DNA from: Pelagomonas calceolata
Taxonomy: Eukaryota > Sar > Pelagophyceae > Pelagomonadales > Pelagomonadaceae
Reading direction: 5' to 3'
Assembly (NCBI GenBank): GCA_918797485.1
Contig: CAKKNE010000002.1
Span: 1,020,501 to 1,084,500, forward strand
Length of the DNA stretch: 64,000 bases
The notes under the pieces were generated by a model that ran no database searches, was not told the DNA's origin, and saw only the letters and a list, made by a program, of their open reading frames with translations. Below, piece after piece: positions 46,076 to 56,361 of the stretch (its first letter is position 1; every line of letters begins with the position of its first letter). A program made the position numbers and the translations under genes.

Positions 46076-46252
46076 GTGGTGTGTAAGAGCTATAGTTGAG
46101 TAAAAACGGAGACGCTCGGGGCTGATCAAAACGGGTTTTACAGCAACACAATCGCGCTAGTCGCGGTTTTCGCCGCTTTAGGTGCCGTGTAAGTGGCGCT
46201 TTGGCGCAAAGCTACAGCCGACTTCACAGCGCTCGCGCTACGACAGTCAAGC

Positions 46253-46898
46253 ATGGAAACTCAGGCCATGATCGCGACAGCTCTCTGCTTTGGGGTTGGT
46301 CTTATCTTGGTCTGCGCAGGCAACAACACGAGGAAGGAGAAGGTGAGGACCCAAGGTCGCCTCGCGTCCGAATTTACACCACTGAACGATGGACTGGTGA
46401 AACTGGGAAACTCAATCGCCACCCCCGCGAAGGCGGCGAAGCAAAAAGACGAAGATTCTCGCAATCTTTGGCGTCTTCTTCGTTCCGATGGCCTTTGTGA
46501 ACTCGGGTCTGCCAAGTATGCTAAAGAAAGAATCCAAAATCCTTAGCTTTTGGGGCGCGGTGATCAGCGGGAAAGAGTGGACGGTCATCGGAGAGCCTAA
46601 GAATCGCATCAAACCGAAAGACGCTTTCTACCGTATGTGCGCGGACGTTCTCATTAACTTCGTATATCCGACGTGCGTCCCGCGTCTCACTACGAGTATC
46701 TTCGCGATGATTTCCGGCCACAGGTTCCTTTTCATGGTTCTCCCCGTTTTCATTGCTCGCTCCGCGTCTTACATGGACGCGATAACCGCGGCGACCGGCG
46801 TCTTCTTTGCCGTGCAATGGGACGCGGAATCGGAGGGGGAAGAGTTCCGAGTCAAGCTTCCCATATCGGAGCCGGAACCCAACCGCAGCGAAGCATAG
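46253..46898 (+). CDS. membrane protein of low-GC composition, gene model incomplete
   Basis: Two frames share one gene. The first (from the ATG at 46253) encodes METQAMIATALCFGVGLILV, a membrane helix, and a basic segment. The second, from about 46445, encodes KKTKILAIFGVFFVPMAFVN, a further helix, then FLFMVLPVFIARSASYMDAI and an acidic tail to the stop at 46898. A short intron or a frameshift between about 46385 and 46450 must join them. The region is clearly less GC-rich than its neighbours and lacks the promoter element, which may mean foreign or recently acquired DNA. No family is recognised. Confidence 0.5.
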
Positions 46899-47007
46899 TC
46901 TTAGCCTGTGGTGGACGATAGGCCCGCACCCCGCGCGCCAACCCATGCTGTATAAAATTGCTTGCACGTACCCCCTTGTAGTAGCCCTTGAAATGAAAGA
47001 ACTTATC

Positions 47008-50000
47008 TCACCGCCAAGCCGGCGAATCCGCGACCGGCTGCTGGAGCACGCGCCGCGCCCGCCGCTTGATTTTCCCGGAGCGCGGCGGCGCCGGCGGCGG
47101 CGGCCCGTCCGCGCCGTCGTTGACCTCGTCCGCCGCAATACTCTCTATGAACGCGCAGATCGTCGAGTTGAACGTCTTCAAATTGTTGACCTTGCCGTCT
47201 TTTTGATCTAATGCCCGCCGCGCGATTTCCAAATCCTTCTCGAGCGCGTCGGCGCGGTCCCGCGCCCGCGCGAGCTCGCCCCGCAGCTCCTCCTCGGGTG
47301 CCGAGTAGCCGCCCGCGGCCCGCTTCGCCTCGGCGGCGGCGACGGCCCGGCGAGCTGACGCCGCGTCGCGCTGCGACGCGTCCAGCGACCGCGCCAGGGC
47401 GCGCAATTCCACGGCTACGGGCCCCGTCGCGCTCGCGTTCAGGCTCTGGAGCCGCTTCGCCAGCGTCTTCGCCGCTCTATCGGACGCGGCCAGGCCGTCG
47501 GCGACCCTTGTGAGTTCCGCGCCGGCCGCCTCGGCGGCCTGGCTCCGCTTCCGCGCTTGGACCTTGGTCTGGGATCGAGCAGCAGCACACGCGGCGTCGG
47601 CCGCGGCCTTGGCCTTTTGTACCGACACAAGCTCGGCGCGCGCCTTCCTGCAATCCTCGCGCGCCTTCTTCAGCTCGCACGCCAACGCGTCGCGCGCGGC
47701 GACGGCCGCGTCGCGATCCAGCGAGATGGCCTGCCGTTCCCCAATCAAACGCTCGCCGAGCTTCTCCGCGTCTCGCAAAGCCCTTTCAGCCTTCAACCTC
47801 ACAATCTCGGCCTCGTGGAGCTGCTGCGCGAGATGCGTCGCCCGCGCTTCCGCCGCGTCGGCGCGCGTGTCGGCATCTGATAAAGCTCGTTCCGTCCGCA
47901 GCCGACAGCCTTCCTCCTCCCTTAATGCATGGACGGCCTCCTCGGCGCGCTCCTCCGCATTGAGCGCGCGCGCCGCCGCATCCACCACTTTTTTATCAGC
48001 GGCAGTTTCCAACCTTTTGACTTGCTCGGGGAGCTCGCGCGCGATCGCCTCGACGCGGCCGCCCATGGCCTCCATCTCGGCCTCGACCTTGCGCGCCCGA
48101 TTCTCGTTCATCGCCGCCCGTTTCTGCTCCTTATCAGCATCGCGCGCCACCCGTAGCAAGTTAGACGAGACGTCCTCCGTCGCGCCTCGCAATGCGTCGT
48201 TCTCCCGCGACAACGTCAACAGATCATGAGCTAAATGTTCGGCTTCCATGTTCGAGTCATCCCTACCCCGCAGCGCGGCGCTCAAACGCTCGACCTCGTC
48301 CTCGAGCCTCAATGCTTCGCCGCGCGCCGACGCGACCGCAACCTCCGCGTCGGCCCGAGCTTCCGCCGCCTGTTCCGCGGCCTCCCGCACCTCCCGCTTC
48401 AGGGCCTTCTTGATCTCAACTAACTTAGAATCGGACTCGGCCATCCTCGCCCTTGCGTTTTCCAGCTCCGCGCGATGCCTCCTGACGAAGTCGTCCTTGT
48501 CTCGCAATTCAGCAAGGCACTTCTTGAGCTGCTCCTCCGCTTGGATGCGGCCCTTGTCGCTCTTGGACAGTTCTCGCCTAGCTTCGGCTCGGACCGCCGC
48601 CACAGCTAGTGCAGCTTCTCGCCTTAGAGTGTCCGCGGATAAGGACGTGGCCTTGTGGGACTCCAGCCGCTTCACGTCCTCCCTTAGTGACTCGCAGACG
48701 GCTTGTAACGAAGAAAATTCGGCATCTCTGCTCTTCCGCGCCTGCGCCAATTCCATCAGGGCCCGGCGGTCGCCATGATCCGCCCGCATCAGGTCGTCCC
48801 GTTCCTTCTCCAGGGCCAGCACGCGCGCCTCGGCCACCTCGAGGGCCGCCTTCGTTTTCTCATTCTCGGCGTCGGCTCGAGCTGACGCGTCCAGGGCCCG
48901 GAAGCCGTCGGCGTCCGCGTCCTGGAGCTGCGCTTCCTTCCTTCTTAGTTCATCGGTCAAGCGCGCGACTTCCGCCGTCACAAGATCTAAGGAAGCCTTC
49001 TGCGCGTCGCGGTCTCTTTGAATGGCATCAAAATTCTTGGAGAGCTGATCGTTGGCTCTACATTGCCTCAGTTCACCGTTTGCTTGCACATCAACTTCCT
49101 CCTGGAGCGCAACCAACTCCAACCCCAACCGCTCGCTCTCGAGTCGTAACTGGGCCGCCTCCGCGTGCGACGACCGCTGCAATTGATCCAAGGCGTCCTC
49201 GGCTTCTCTGCACCTAGCCTCCGCCGCCTTGGCGTGGGCCTCCGCCCGTCGCGCGTTCCGGACTTCGTCGGCCGCGCGGTCGTTCGCCGCTATTGAACGC
49301 TGCCGAAAGACTTCGCAGTCGCGCCGCGCCTCGCTCAAAGCGTCCGACGTTGTTCCAGCGGCTGCCACAGCTAACAGTCTCGAAGCGTCGCCGGCGGCCC
49401 GCTCCGCCCTTAAAGCTTCGAAGCGCTTCGCATCGGCGGCCGCAACTAATGCGGAAGTAGAGGCCGCCGCCGCGCGATCGCTGTCCGACAATCGTTTCGC
49501 GAAGACGGCCTCCGAAGCAGCCAGGGCTTTGCGCGTCGCCGCGGCGCCGGCGCGCTCCGCCTCGTACTGGGCGTCGTCGCGCTCCGCGGCGGCGTCGTCG
49601 GCGCGCCGCACGGCCGTGTCGATGGTCTGCCTGAGTCGTTTCTCGGACGCGTCGCGGGCCGCGCGGTTCGCGACGCGCTCCGCTAGCGTCGCCTCCCGCA
49701 TCGCATCATTGTGACTCGCTTCCGCGGCCGCGTACCGCCTCTCGTGATAGGCCGCGTCGCGCCTTCTAGATGCCTCGGCCTCCTGCCTCGCTCGCTGCAA
49801 AGCCGTCTCAAGTTCAGTAGCGTGCGTCTTGTGGGCTTCTCGTAACTTATTTTCGAACCGTTTCTGGGCGCCAGCGACCGCTGAAGCGTGCTCGATATCT
49901 CGAGCCTGCAGGGCCTTCTCATGCGCTCGACATAATTCATCGGCGTGCTCTTGATCTTTCTGGGCCCGCGAAGCACCTTTTTCGAGCTGGGCCTCCAATC

Positions 50001-51861
50001 GTGAGATTTGCCGGTCCCGGGCCCGCAGCTTCTCGTCAAGCTCTCGCTCCGAAATATCAATAGCCTCCTGCAACGCCTGCTTGGCCTCCTTCACTCGCTC
50101 GCTTTCCGCGCGCATGGTCTCGAAGTCGCGAGCCGACTGGTCCAACGCGTCCTCGAGCTCATTGCACCGAGACTCCCACTGCGTCGCCTTGCGCGCCGAG
50201 TCATTTCGTTGCCTCGATACGGTCGCTTCGAGCTCGGACACTTTGCGCTCGATGATCTGCGACGTTTCCTCGAAGTCTTGGGCCGACCGCTTCCACTCGG
50301 ACGCGTCCCGTTGAGCCGTCGTGAGTTCCGCATCTAGTTCTTGGCAGCGCCTCTCAGCATGATCGCAGCGCTCGGCTAACGCAGCTTCCCGTTCGGAGTA
50401 GGCGCCCTCCGTGCACGCGAGGTCGCTCCGGGCCTCCTTCAGTGAAGCTCTCACTTCGAGCAGCTCGCTCTTCACAACGTCGCGCTCGCGTCGCGCCTCA
50501 TCAACCGCGCCCCGAAAGGCCTGGGCGGCCTGCTGGGACATGTTCGCGGCCCTTTGTAAACGCTCGTCGCAGTCCCGCTTCAGATCATTTAGTTCTTGTT
50601 CACTCTGCGCCTTGTGCGTCCTCAGGGCTTGAGACGCCTCTTCACTCAAGCGGCGAGCCTGCGCCAGATCTTCTCCCGCACTTCGCTGGGACGCGAGCTC
50701 GTCCTTGGCCCTTCTGAGGGCTTCCGCTACTCTCTGCGCGAACACAGCCAGATCTTCGTCTGACGACGGGCGCTTCTCCGGCGACAGAGCGTTGGCGAGA
50801 CTCGACTGGGCCTCGCGCTCCTGGCGCCGTTGGCGCTCCAGCGCGTCCGCGAGCGACACGTTATCAGACGCGGCGACCGCGAGCTCGTCGTGCAGCGCGC
50901 GCAGCTCCGCGGCCAACAACGGCGTCGCGAAGGTTTCGTTCGAGTCGTGGCTCTTCGGGGCCGTTTGATCCCTATCATCATATTGAGGCATGGCCGCCAT
51001 CCTCGCGTGAGCCGAACCGGTGGAAGGGACAGGCATGGCCGTCTGCAGATCTTCTATTTTCGCGCACGTCGAAAACAGCGCGAGGTCCGCGGCGCCCTTC
51101 GCGTCGAGGGCCGCCCTCGGCGTGTCCTTCATAAATAACGACTTCGAGGGCTCTTTCACGGATGTGGTCTCGAACGTGGCTTTACAAGGATCAGGTCTCA
51201 TTTTGAGAGCTTCGACAATTCTAGAGAAGGGCCAATCTTTCGTGGACACAGAATCGATGGCCGTCAGCACATCACCAGGGCGCAAGCGATAGCGCGACGC
51301 GTCGTGGACGCGCACGACGACGCAGCCCACTTCACAACCGTCGCCGTCCAGTTCTTCGGGTTCGAACTCGACGCCTAGCGGCCCGCTCGCGAAGTCGACG
51401 GTCTTGGCACCTTCTGGCGTCGCCTCCTCCCTCCTCGATCGCAGCGTCAAAATATGCGACGCCGCCGCCGCTAGAGCTTCCGCCTTCGAGAACGGCGTCC
51501 CGTCCACATCTTGGGGCGGCGGCGTGTCTTTTAACTTCAACATATGCGCGGCAGCAGCAGCCATGGCCTCGGCCTTGCCGAAGGGCGTCTCGGGCTCCGT
51601 GGAGATGCGTCTCGCAATGGGTTTCGTGTCAGCGGAGGACGACCGCGCGGTGCTAATCGTCGAGTTGGACCGGGGCCGCCCGCGTTTGCTGTCGGCCGAG
51701 GCGCTGCGGCGCGGGCGCGGCGTCGTCTTCTTGGTCTTGACCGGCGTCTTCCTCAAAGTCTGGGACGGCGTGTTCTTGCGGTCGCTGAGGACGATGCGGC
51801 CGCCGATGGAACTTCGCCGGCGGCCGGCGCGCTGCGGCGTCGTCTTGGCGACGGCGGGCAT
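47008..51861 (-). CDS. giant PDZ and coiled-coil protein
   Basis: A 1617-residue, uninterrupted gene. Residues 1-80 are basic and Ser/Thr-rich. Two copies of the unit TPF-[GS]-KAEA-x-AAAA-x-H-x-L-x-L follow (about residues 91-140). Residues about 155-235 are a PDZ-like domain (GPLGVEFEPEELDG, YRLRPGDVLTAIDSVSTKDW). From about residue 300 to 1560 the protein is one long coiled coil with myosin/CCDC-like composition, ending in a Pro-rich, basic tail (PPPPAPPRSGKIKRRARRVL). Such proteins are scaffolds of centrosomes, cilia or Golgi. PDZ before a long coil suggests membrane- or receptor-anchored scaffolding. No motor or actin domain is seen. Confidence 0.85.
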   Translation of the reverse strand: MPAVAKTTPQRAGRRRSSIGGRIVLSDRKNTPSQTLRKTPVKTKKTTPRPRRSASADSKRGRPRSNSTISTARSSSADTKPIARRISTEPETPFGKAEAMAAAAAHMLKLKDTPPPQDVDGTPFSKAEALAAAASHILTLRSRREEATPEGAKTVDFASGPLGVEFEPEELDGDGCEVGCVVVRVHDASRYRLRPGDVLTAIDSVSTKDWPFSRIVEALKMRPDPCKATFETTSVKEPSKSLFMKDTPRAALDAKGAADLALFSTCAKIEDLQTAMPVPSTGSAHARMAAMPQYDDRDQTAPKSHDSNETFATPLLAAELRALHDELAVAASDNVSLADALERQRRQEREAQSSLANALSPEKRPSSDEDLAVFAQRVAEALRRAKDELASQRSAGEDLAQARRLSEEASQALRTHKAQSEQELNDLKRDCDERLQRAANMSQQAAQAFRGAVDEARRERDVVKSELLEVRASLKEARSDLACTEGAYSEREAALAERCDHAERRCQELDAELTTAQRDASEWKRSAQDFEETSQIIERKVSELEATVSRQRNDSARKATQWESRCNELEDALDQSARDFETMRAESERVKEAKQALQEAIDISERELDEKLRARDRQISRLEAQLEKGASRAQKDQEHADELCRAHEKALQARDIEHASAVAGAQKRFENKLREAHKTHATELETALQRARQEAEASRRRDAAYHERRYAAAEASHNDAMREATLAERVANRAARDASEKRLRQTIDTAVRRADDAAAERDDAQYEAERAGAAATRKALAASEAVFAKRLSDSDRAAAASTSALVAAADAKRFEALRAERAAGDASRLLAVAAAGTTSDALSEARRDCEVFRQRSIAANDRAADEVRNARRAEAHAKAAEARCREAEDALDQLQRSSHAEAAQLRLESERLGLELVALQEEVDVQANGELRQCRANDQLSKNFDAIQRDRDAQKASLDLVTAEVARLTDELRRKEAQLQDADADGFRALDASARADAENEKTKAALEVAEARVLALEKERDDLMRADHGDRRALMELAQARKSRDAEFSSLQAVCESLREDVKRLESHKATSLSADTLRREAALAVAAVRAEARRELSKSDKGRIQAEEQLKKCLAELRDKDDFVRRHRAELENARARMAESDSKLVEIKKALKREVREAAEQAAEARADAEVAVASARGEALRLEDEVERLSAALRGRDDSNMEAEHLAHDLLTLSRENDALRGATEDVSSNLLRVARDADKEQKRAAMNENRARKVEAEMEAMGGRVEAIARELPEQVKRLETAADKKVVDAAARALNAEERAEEAVHALREEEGCRLRTERALSDADTRADAAEARATHLAQQLHEAEIVRLKAERALRDAEKLGERLIGERQAISLDRDAAVAARDALACELKKAREDCRKARAELVSVQKAKAAADAACAAARSQTKVQARKRSQAAEAAGAELTRVADGLAASDRAAKTLAKRLQSLNASATGPVAVELRALARSLDASQRDAASARRAVAAAEAKRAAGGYSAPEEELRGELARARDRADALEKDLEIARRALDQKDGKVNNLKTFNSTICAFIESIAADEVNDGADGPPPPAPPRSGKIKRRARRVLQQPVADSPAWR

Positions 51862-52100
51862 GATTTGTCAATTCCTAGCTGTCCCGCGTGTCGCCTGAGC
51901 TGGCGCAGGGCCGCGCAGTCGTCTTTTGCCCACCAGCGGCTTTTTCAGTTTTGTTAACCCACACGAGTTGCGCGGGGCGAAATACGGGCGCCGATAGTCC
52001 CGTGCGACAGTCTGGCGTTGTGCAGCGCCACCACTGCGCAGCTGTACGGCAGCTCGCCGGAGCAGAGCTTGTGAACGGCGGGCAGCTCAAATCGAGTACA

Positions 52101-52117
52101 CTAGCCAAGCACACTAG
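52101..52117 (-). promoter_or_regulatory. possible CTAG-bounded promoter element, weak
   Basis: CTAGCCAAGCACACTAG, only 17 bp, keeps CTAGC at one end and ACACTAG at the other. It is 240 bp upstream of the giant coiled-coil gene. Confidence 0.35.
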
Positions 52118-52204
52118 CTTTCAGTCGGGGGGGAGCGGGAGGGGTACGGGGAACCCTGCGACGTAACTAGCCTCAGCCTCAGCCTCAGTCCTCCTTGCCA
52201 TGTC

Positions 52205-52267
52205 CTCCGCCCACTAGTCCTCCTAGCACGGTAACAATATATCTCCAAGTCCTAGCACCGTAACAGA
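52205..52267 (-). other. two reverse copies of the GTTACGGTGCTAGGA motif
   Basis: TCCTAGCACGGTAACA at 52221-52236 and TCCTAGCACCGTAACA at 52250-52265. Read on the minus strand they are in sense with, and 160-220 bp downstream of, the PDCD4-like stop. Confidence 0.6.
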
Positions 52268-52428
52268 GAAGGGCAGCGAAGTCAGTCTCAGGAGCAGTCG
52301 GAGCGCCCGGACTTTTATGTTGCCCATACGCCGTCGAGCAGACGCGCAAAACGCCAGCAAGTACTAGTGATATACGAAAAGGCGGCAGGTTACACTAATG
52401 GATACGTTTTGGGCCCAGGGAGGAATTT

Positions 52429-53619
52429 CTACTCAGAGATGACGCCGTCGCGCGCCGCACTTGATTCGAACTCCTTCAGTAGCTCCGAGGCGTTGGGCAC
52501 GTCGCAGGTCAAATCTTGCAAAGCATCGTTCAACCGCGCGAAGCCCCGTTTCGCTTGCGTCGTCGACACCACTTCCTCCAGTACTAATTTCTTCAGGAGC
52601 TCGCTCATGGCCTTCCTATCCGCGTCACCTTTCGGCAAGGCCGCCGTCACGGCCCGCTTGACGACCTCATGCCCGAAGGCCGGCGCCGCCAACTCGCGCA
52701 CGCACTTCGTCGCCTCCGTTAAGTCGTGACTGGTGAGATACTCGCCCACGAGGTCGTCTACCGCGTGCTTGAGCTCTCCCACGTCGCGGCCGTCGCCCGG
52801 GCCCCAGATCCTTTCTAGTTTCGACAGGGCGTGTTCCCTGCTCAACAGGCGTCTAGCTCGCGTAACTACTTCACCGCCGAGCGCCGCGAAGACGCGATCA
52901 CCGAGGTAGCGCGGAGGTAACGCTTCATCTACCACGCTTCTCACGAGGAAGTCACTCACAATCGTAGGAGCGTTCGGCGCATCAATAGACAAATCATCCA
53001 CGGCCTCGAATAACCGCTCGAAGCCTCTCCCTACATCTCGCTCCGAGAGCAGTCTCGGCGTCGACGCTGATAATAATCGCGACGCCAGTTCACATTCTTT
53101 GGCGCGTCGATCCAGCGCCTTCGATATCACCTTCTTGACGATCTCGAACGAGAACTCCGGGCACTGGAGCTCCAGGAGCGACCGGACGCACTCCTCGACG
53201 TCCTCGGACGCGAACAACTCGTCGATGCACTCCGATAAGCGCCGCTTGAATTCAGCTAAAGTGTACTGGGGACCGATTAATGAACAGCCGTGCTCCTGAC
53301 TGTAGGACTTGTGCGGTGCTTGTACAGGCACTTCGCCCGACACGAGGACGTAGTTGCCGTCGTCTTCGCCGCCCGACGAGTACATGGGGTCGCCCGCATC
53401 TAACGCCACGGCCGCAGGACTGGTAGTGCCGTCGTTCGTTCTATCTTTCCACTCGTACTTGTGGCCGCCCGAACCGCTTGGAGCTTTATGCCCGTGCTGC
53501 TTCGTGCCCGCGCGCAGCGTCCCGCCCTTGTGGTGGCCTCCCACCCTATCCTCTAACGGTTTAGGTACCTTCTTGTGGCCGTTGCTCGCGTTCGCAGGTT
53601 GTACTTCCGCCGCCGGCAT
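52429..53619 (-). CDS. PDCD4-like protein with two MA3 domains
   Basis: A 396-residue protein. Residues 1-110 are His/Gly/Lys-rich and disordered. Two MA3 domains follow: about 118-240 (YTLAEFKRRLSECIDELFAS, SFEIVKKVISKALDR) and about 285-396 (VGELKHAVDDLVGEYLTSHD, FGHEVVKRAVTAALPKGDAD, GFARLNDALQDLTCDVPNAS). MA3 domains bind the helicase eIF4A and block or tune translation initiation; plant MRF proteins have the same fold and act under TOR. Animal PDCD4 also has two MA3 domains. Key surface residues (D-x-PNA) are kept in both units. Confidence 0.88.
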   Translation of the reverse strand: MPAAEVQPANASNGHKKVPKPLEDRVGGHHKGGTLRAGTKQHGHKAPSGSGGHKYEWKDRTNDGTTSPAAVALDAGDPMYSSGGEDDGNYVLVSGEVPVQAPHKSYSQEHGCSLIGPQYTLAEFKRRLSECIDELFASEDVEECVRSLLELQCPEFSFEIVKKVISKALDRRAKECELASRLLSASTPRLLSERDVGRGFERLFEAVDDLSIDAPNAPTIVSDFLVRSVVDEALPPRYLGDRVFAALGGEVVTRARRLLSREHALSKLERIWGPGDGRDVGELKHAVDDLVGEYLTSHDLTEATKCVRELAAPAFGHEVVKRAVTAALPKGDADRKAMSELLKKLVLEEVVSTTQAKRGFARLNDALQDLTCDVPNASELLKEFESSAARDGVISE

Positions 53620-53649
53620 CGTGGTCCTACGCTGCGCCGTCGCGCTGCG

Positions 53650-53763
53650 CTATGCGTCCTCGACGCGGTTCGTGCGCGGCGCTGTGGCTACGCGTCCTCG
53701 ACGCGGTTCGTGCGCGGCGCTGCAGCTACGCGTCCTTGACGCGAATCGTGCGCGGCGTCGTCG
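53650..53763 (+). repeat. 38-bp tandem repeat, three copies
   Basis: Unit CTACGCGTCCTCGACGCGGT...TCGTGCGCGGCGCTG starts at 53650, 53688 and 53726. The first two differ by one or two bases, the third is more diverged. It lies just upstream of the PDCD4-like start. Confidence 0.85.
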
Positions 53764-54068
53764 CGAAGAATTTTGGACTTGGAGGGCTGCAAAGCTCTGG
53801 GCCTGATAACGAGCACAGGCGTCGTTGCGGGCGCGAGAAAGTGAAGGGGAGGGCTTTGCGGCGAGGTCGAGCTCCTGCTGAGGCTCGCGCAGGGCTGGAA
53901 AGTCCCGCGCTGTGGATTGCAAGGGGCTAAAGCCGTCGAGCTCTGCCTGCCTCCATGGGATTCGCGGCCCTCTGAATCATACGGGGAGTGGTCTTGGGGC
54001 ATTGAGAGGATATGGGAGAGCGAGCAGGGCAGGTAAGCCTGATCGGATTCGCGCAAAACCCGAACGTG

Positions 54069-54087
54069 CTAGAGACTTGCACGCTAG
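54069..54087 (+). promoter_or_regulatory. CTAG-bounded promoter element, diverged copy 14
   Basis: CTAGAGACTTGCACGCTAG, 19 bp. It keeps CTAG, the CTT core and CGCTAG. It is 93 bp upstream of the ATG at 54181. Confidence 0.5.
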
Positions 54088-54180
54088 CTGACAGCCTGCT
54101 CGGCTTTTCCCAACCAAGTGGGTCCGTAGCCGCAAGCAGAGAGTTAGAGTGGCGTTTCTGAGGCCTGCCCTACCGCAGCG

Positions 54181-56084
54181 ATGCGGCGCCAAAAGCTCGT
54201 CGCAGTGCTGCTGCTGGTGGCCCACACTCAGCACTGCACCGCACTGCTGGCACCGCAAGCGGCACGCAAAACCGCACCGCTGCGAGCCGTACGCATCGAA
54301 GGCCTCCTCGACGAAGACGTAATCAGCAAGCGAACAAATACGCACCGCTGCCTCAAGGAGCTGCGGAAAAGGGGCGCCGTCGCCGACGCCCTCGCAACAA
54401 ATGCAGTAGTAAAATCCCAATTCGGCGACCCCCTCGCGACGGGCGCCGAGGACGCCATCAAAATCAACAACGTGCTAGCCCAGGCGATCACGGAGACGGA
54501 TGCTCCCGACTACAATGGCGTGAACGCCACGCAGAGCTGGCGCCTCAAGCGCGGCCCGCTGCGGCTCGAAGGACTGACGAAAGTCAGCTTCGATAATGAT
54601 GGATGCGCTTCAATAATAGAGCTGGGCGTCTCGAACGTCAACGGGCTGGAAGTGGACGCGACGAGCGCGCAGGCGCGGCAGGCCCTCGTCGGTTTTTTGG
54701 GCGGCGCCTCCTCCGAGCGCTACAACGCCGTCGCGGACTTCGGCCAGCGGGCTTTGGCGACGACGCTGGGGCTCGTCTCGACCGCCTCGACGACAGATGA
54801 GGAGGACTCGAGCAGCGAGGGGCCGTGTGGAAATCAACCAGTTCCGGGGACGACGTCGCGTCGATGGCGTGGGGCGCCCGAAATTTGATTGCCACACAGG
54901 CGAAGAGGCGGCGCCGAACTCGTCGAAGCTCGGCGACGCGGCCTTCGACGCCTACGTTACAATCGACGCGACGGCGCGCGGCGCCCTGGCGTCGCTCGAC
55001 TTAGCGTTGGGCCGCGACGATGCCGCCGCGGACGCGGCCGCGCGCGACGCGTGTTCGCCAAACCTCCGAGTGTACGGGTTGGCCGGCGAGGAGGTCGCGG
55101 GTTTGGATGGCGACCTCGACGCCGTTTTAAGGACGTTGCGGGCGGCTCGCGGCGCTCGTTCGACACTAGAGAGCACGAACGCCCTCGAGACGACGACGGC
55201 GTCCGTGCGGAAAGCAAAAGCCGACGTCGAGGCCCGCTGCCTCGAAGCGACGGTGGTAATCAAGGCGGTACCGTCGCCGGGCGGCGCCTTCCTCGCGGCG
55301 GCGCTCGGCTTGAGCAACGCGACGGTCATAGAGGCCGACGTGGTGTACGACCTCGATAATCTCGCGACGGCCGTGACGCTCGAAGGTTTAAGGGTGGACG
55401 GCCGGGCGCTTGAGGCGCCCGGATTCTATAAGTGGGCCGCGGCGGCGCGCGCGGCGTTGGCCCCGGCCTGTGTGGAAATCAACAAGCTACGGAGCGTCGG
55501 CGGCGTAGGGCGCCCAAAATTTGATTTCCACACAGGCCCCGGCGGCGCCTCAAATAAAACCTGCGCCGCCACCCTCGAAGAAAATCGGCGAGCCCGACGC
55601 AGTCGCTATCCTCAGAGCGGCGGACGCGCTGCACGCGCTGCCGGACATGCTCATCGTCGGCGGATTAAGTGTAGACGCGTGGCTGGACCGCGCCGGTGTC
55701 GCGGAGGGCGTCGTCGCGACGGCCGGCCCTGCGCCCTTATTCCGCGGGCGGCGCGCGCTCGGCGACTCACTAAGGGCGGCCAAGGCGCTGCTGGCGCTGG
55801 GGCCGACGGCGACGTGCGCCGTCGAGCGCGTGTCGATCGAGAGGGACCGCTCGCTTACGGTAAAGATGACGCTGGCGCGGCCGGCCCTGCCGGATATTGT
55901 GTTGGTCGTGCGGCTGACCGTGGACGGCTCCATTAATGCAGTCGACACGACGTCGGTGACCGTCGGCGGCGCGGAGCTCTCGCCGAAGGCGCTGACGGAC
56001 GCGCTCGACCGCGCGCGGGCGCTGGCGACGGCGCGGCGGGACCTGGCGTCGCTCTTCTCCTCCCGGGGGGGCGGCGGGGATTAA
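54181..56084 (+). CDS. unknown plastid or secreted protein with two introner introns
   Basis: Exons 54181-54826, 54900-55471 and 55536-56084 give an exact frame of 588 residues. The leader MRRQKLVAVLLLVAHTQHCT is a signal peptide followed by a basic segment, as in stramenopile plastid targeting. The mature part is rich in Ala, Leu and Asp. Two regions look related to each other: LTKVSFDNDGCASIIELGVS, VEIDVVYDLDNLATAVTLEG-like and LTVDGSINAVDTTSVTVGGA, possibly three repeats of one domain (each ends LEGLxVDG or VGGAxLS). I cannot name it. Both introns are young introners. Confidence 0.68.
54823..54899. mobile_element. introner F
   Basis: 77 bp: CCGTGTGGAAATCAACCAG to AAATTTGATTGCCACACAG, core CGCGTCGATGGCGTGGGG. 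Flanks GCGAGGGG and GCGAAGAG (6 of 8). The phase is exact only with the internal donor GTGGAAATC at 54827, or a GC donor at 54815. Confidence 0.88.
55468..55535. mobile_element. introner G, perfect target duplication
   Basis: 68 bp, the shortest copy: CTGTGTGGAAATCAACAAG to AAATTTGATTTCCACACAG, flanked by GCCCCGGC on both sides (8 of 8). It shares GTAGGGCGCCC-type inner sequence with introner F 640 bp away, so one may derive from the other. Confidence 0.93.
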
Positions 56085-56107
56085 CTTGTTGGTTGTGTGT
56101 AAATCGT

Positions 56108-56124
56108 CGTTAGGTGCTAGGAAT
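56108..56124 (+). other. downstream motif GTTA-GGTGCTAGGA
   Basis: CGTCGTTAGGTGCTAGGAATG, 24 bp after the stop at 56084 and in the same sense; one or two bases shorter than the other copies. Confidence 0.5.
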
Positions 56125-56153
56125 GTGAGGCACAGTGTTTACAAAATCACATG

Positions 56154-56175
56154 CTAGTGTCTTACAAGCCGCTAG
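56154..56175 (+). promoter_or_regulatory. CTAG-bounded promoter element, copy 15
   Basis: CTAGTGTCTTACAAGCC then GCTAG, 186 bp upstream of the ATG at 56362. Confidence 0.8.
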
Positions 56176-56361
56176 CTATCACAGCCGCCCGCTTTGCATT
56201 TTAAGCACAAGGCTGCGCTACGCAGCGGCACGTCGATTAGCGATTTGAATCCGCGAAACAAGTGCCAAGACCAAATTTGCCAGCAAACGCGTCGTAAGAG
56301 CGCGCCCTGGGAGCAAATTTGCTCTTTTGAACTGAAAGACCAAGAGCTGCTGCGCGAATCG

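Larger units (their letters stand above)
51862..52428. other. intergenic region with 3' motifs and a weak promoter element
   Basis: 567 bp. It holds a weak CTAG-bounded element (52101-52117), CCTCAG tandem repeats near 52168-52187, two copies of the GTTACGGTGCTAGGA motif in reverse (52205-52236 and 52248-52267), and a TACGCCGTCGAGCAGACGCGC introner-core-like stretch at 52327-52347. Confidence 0.55.
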
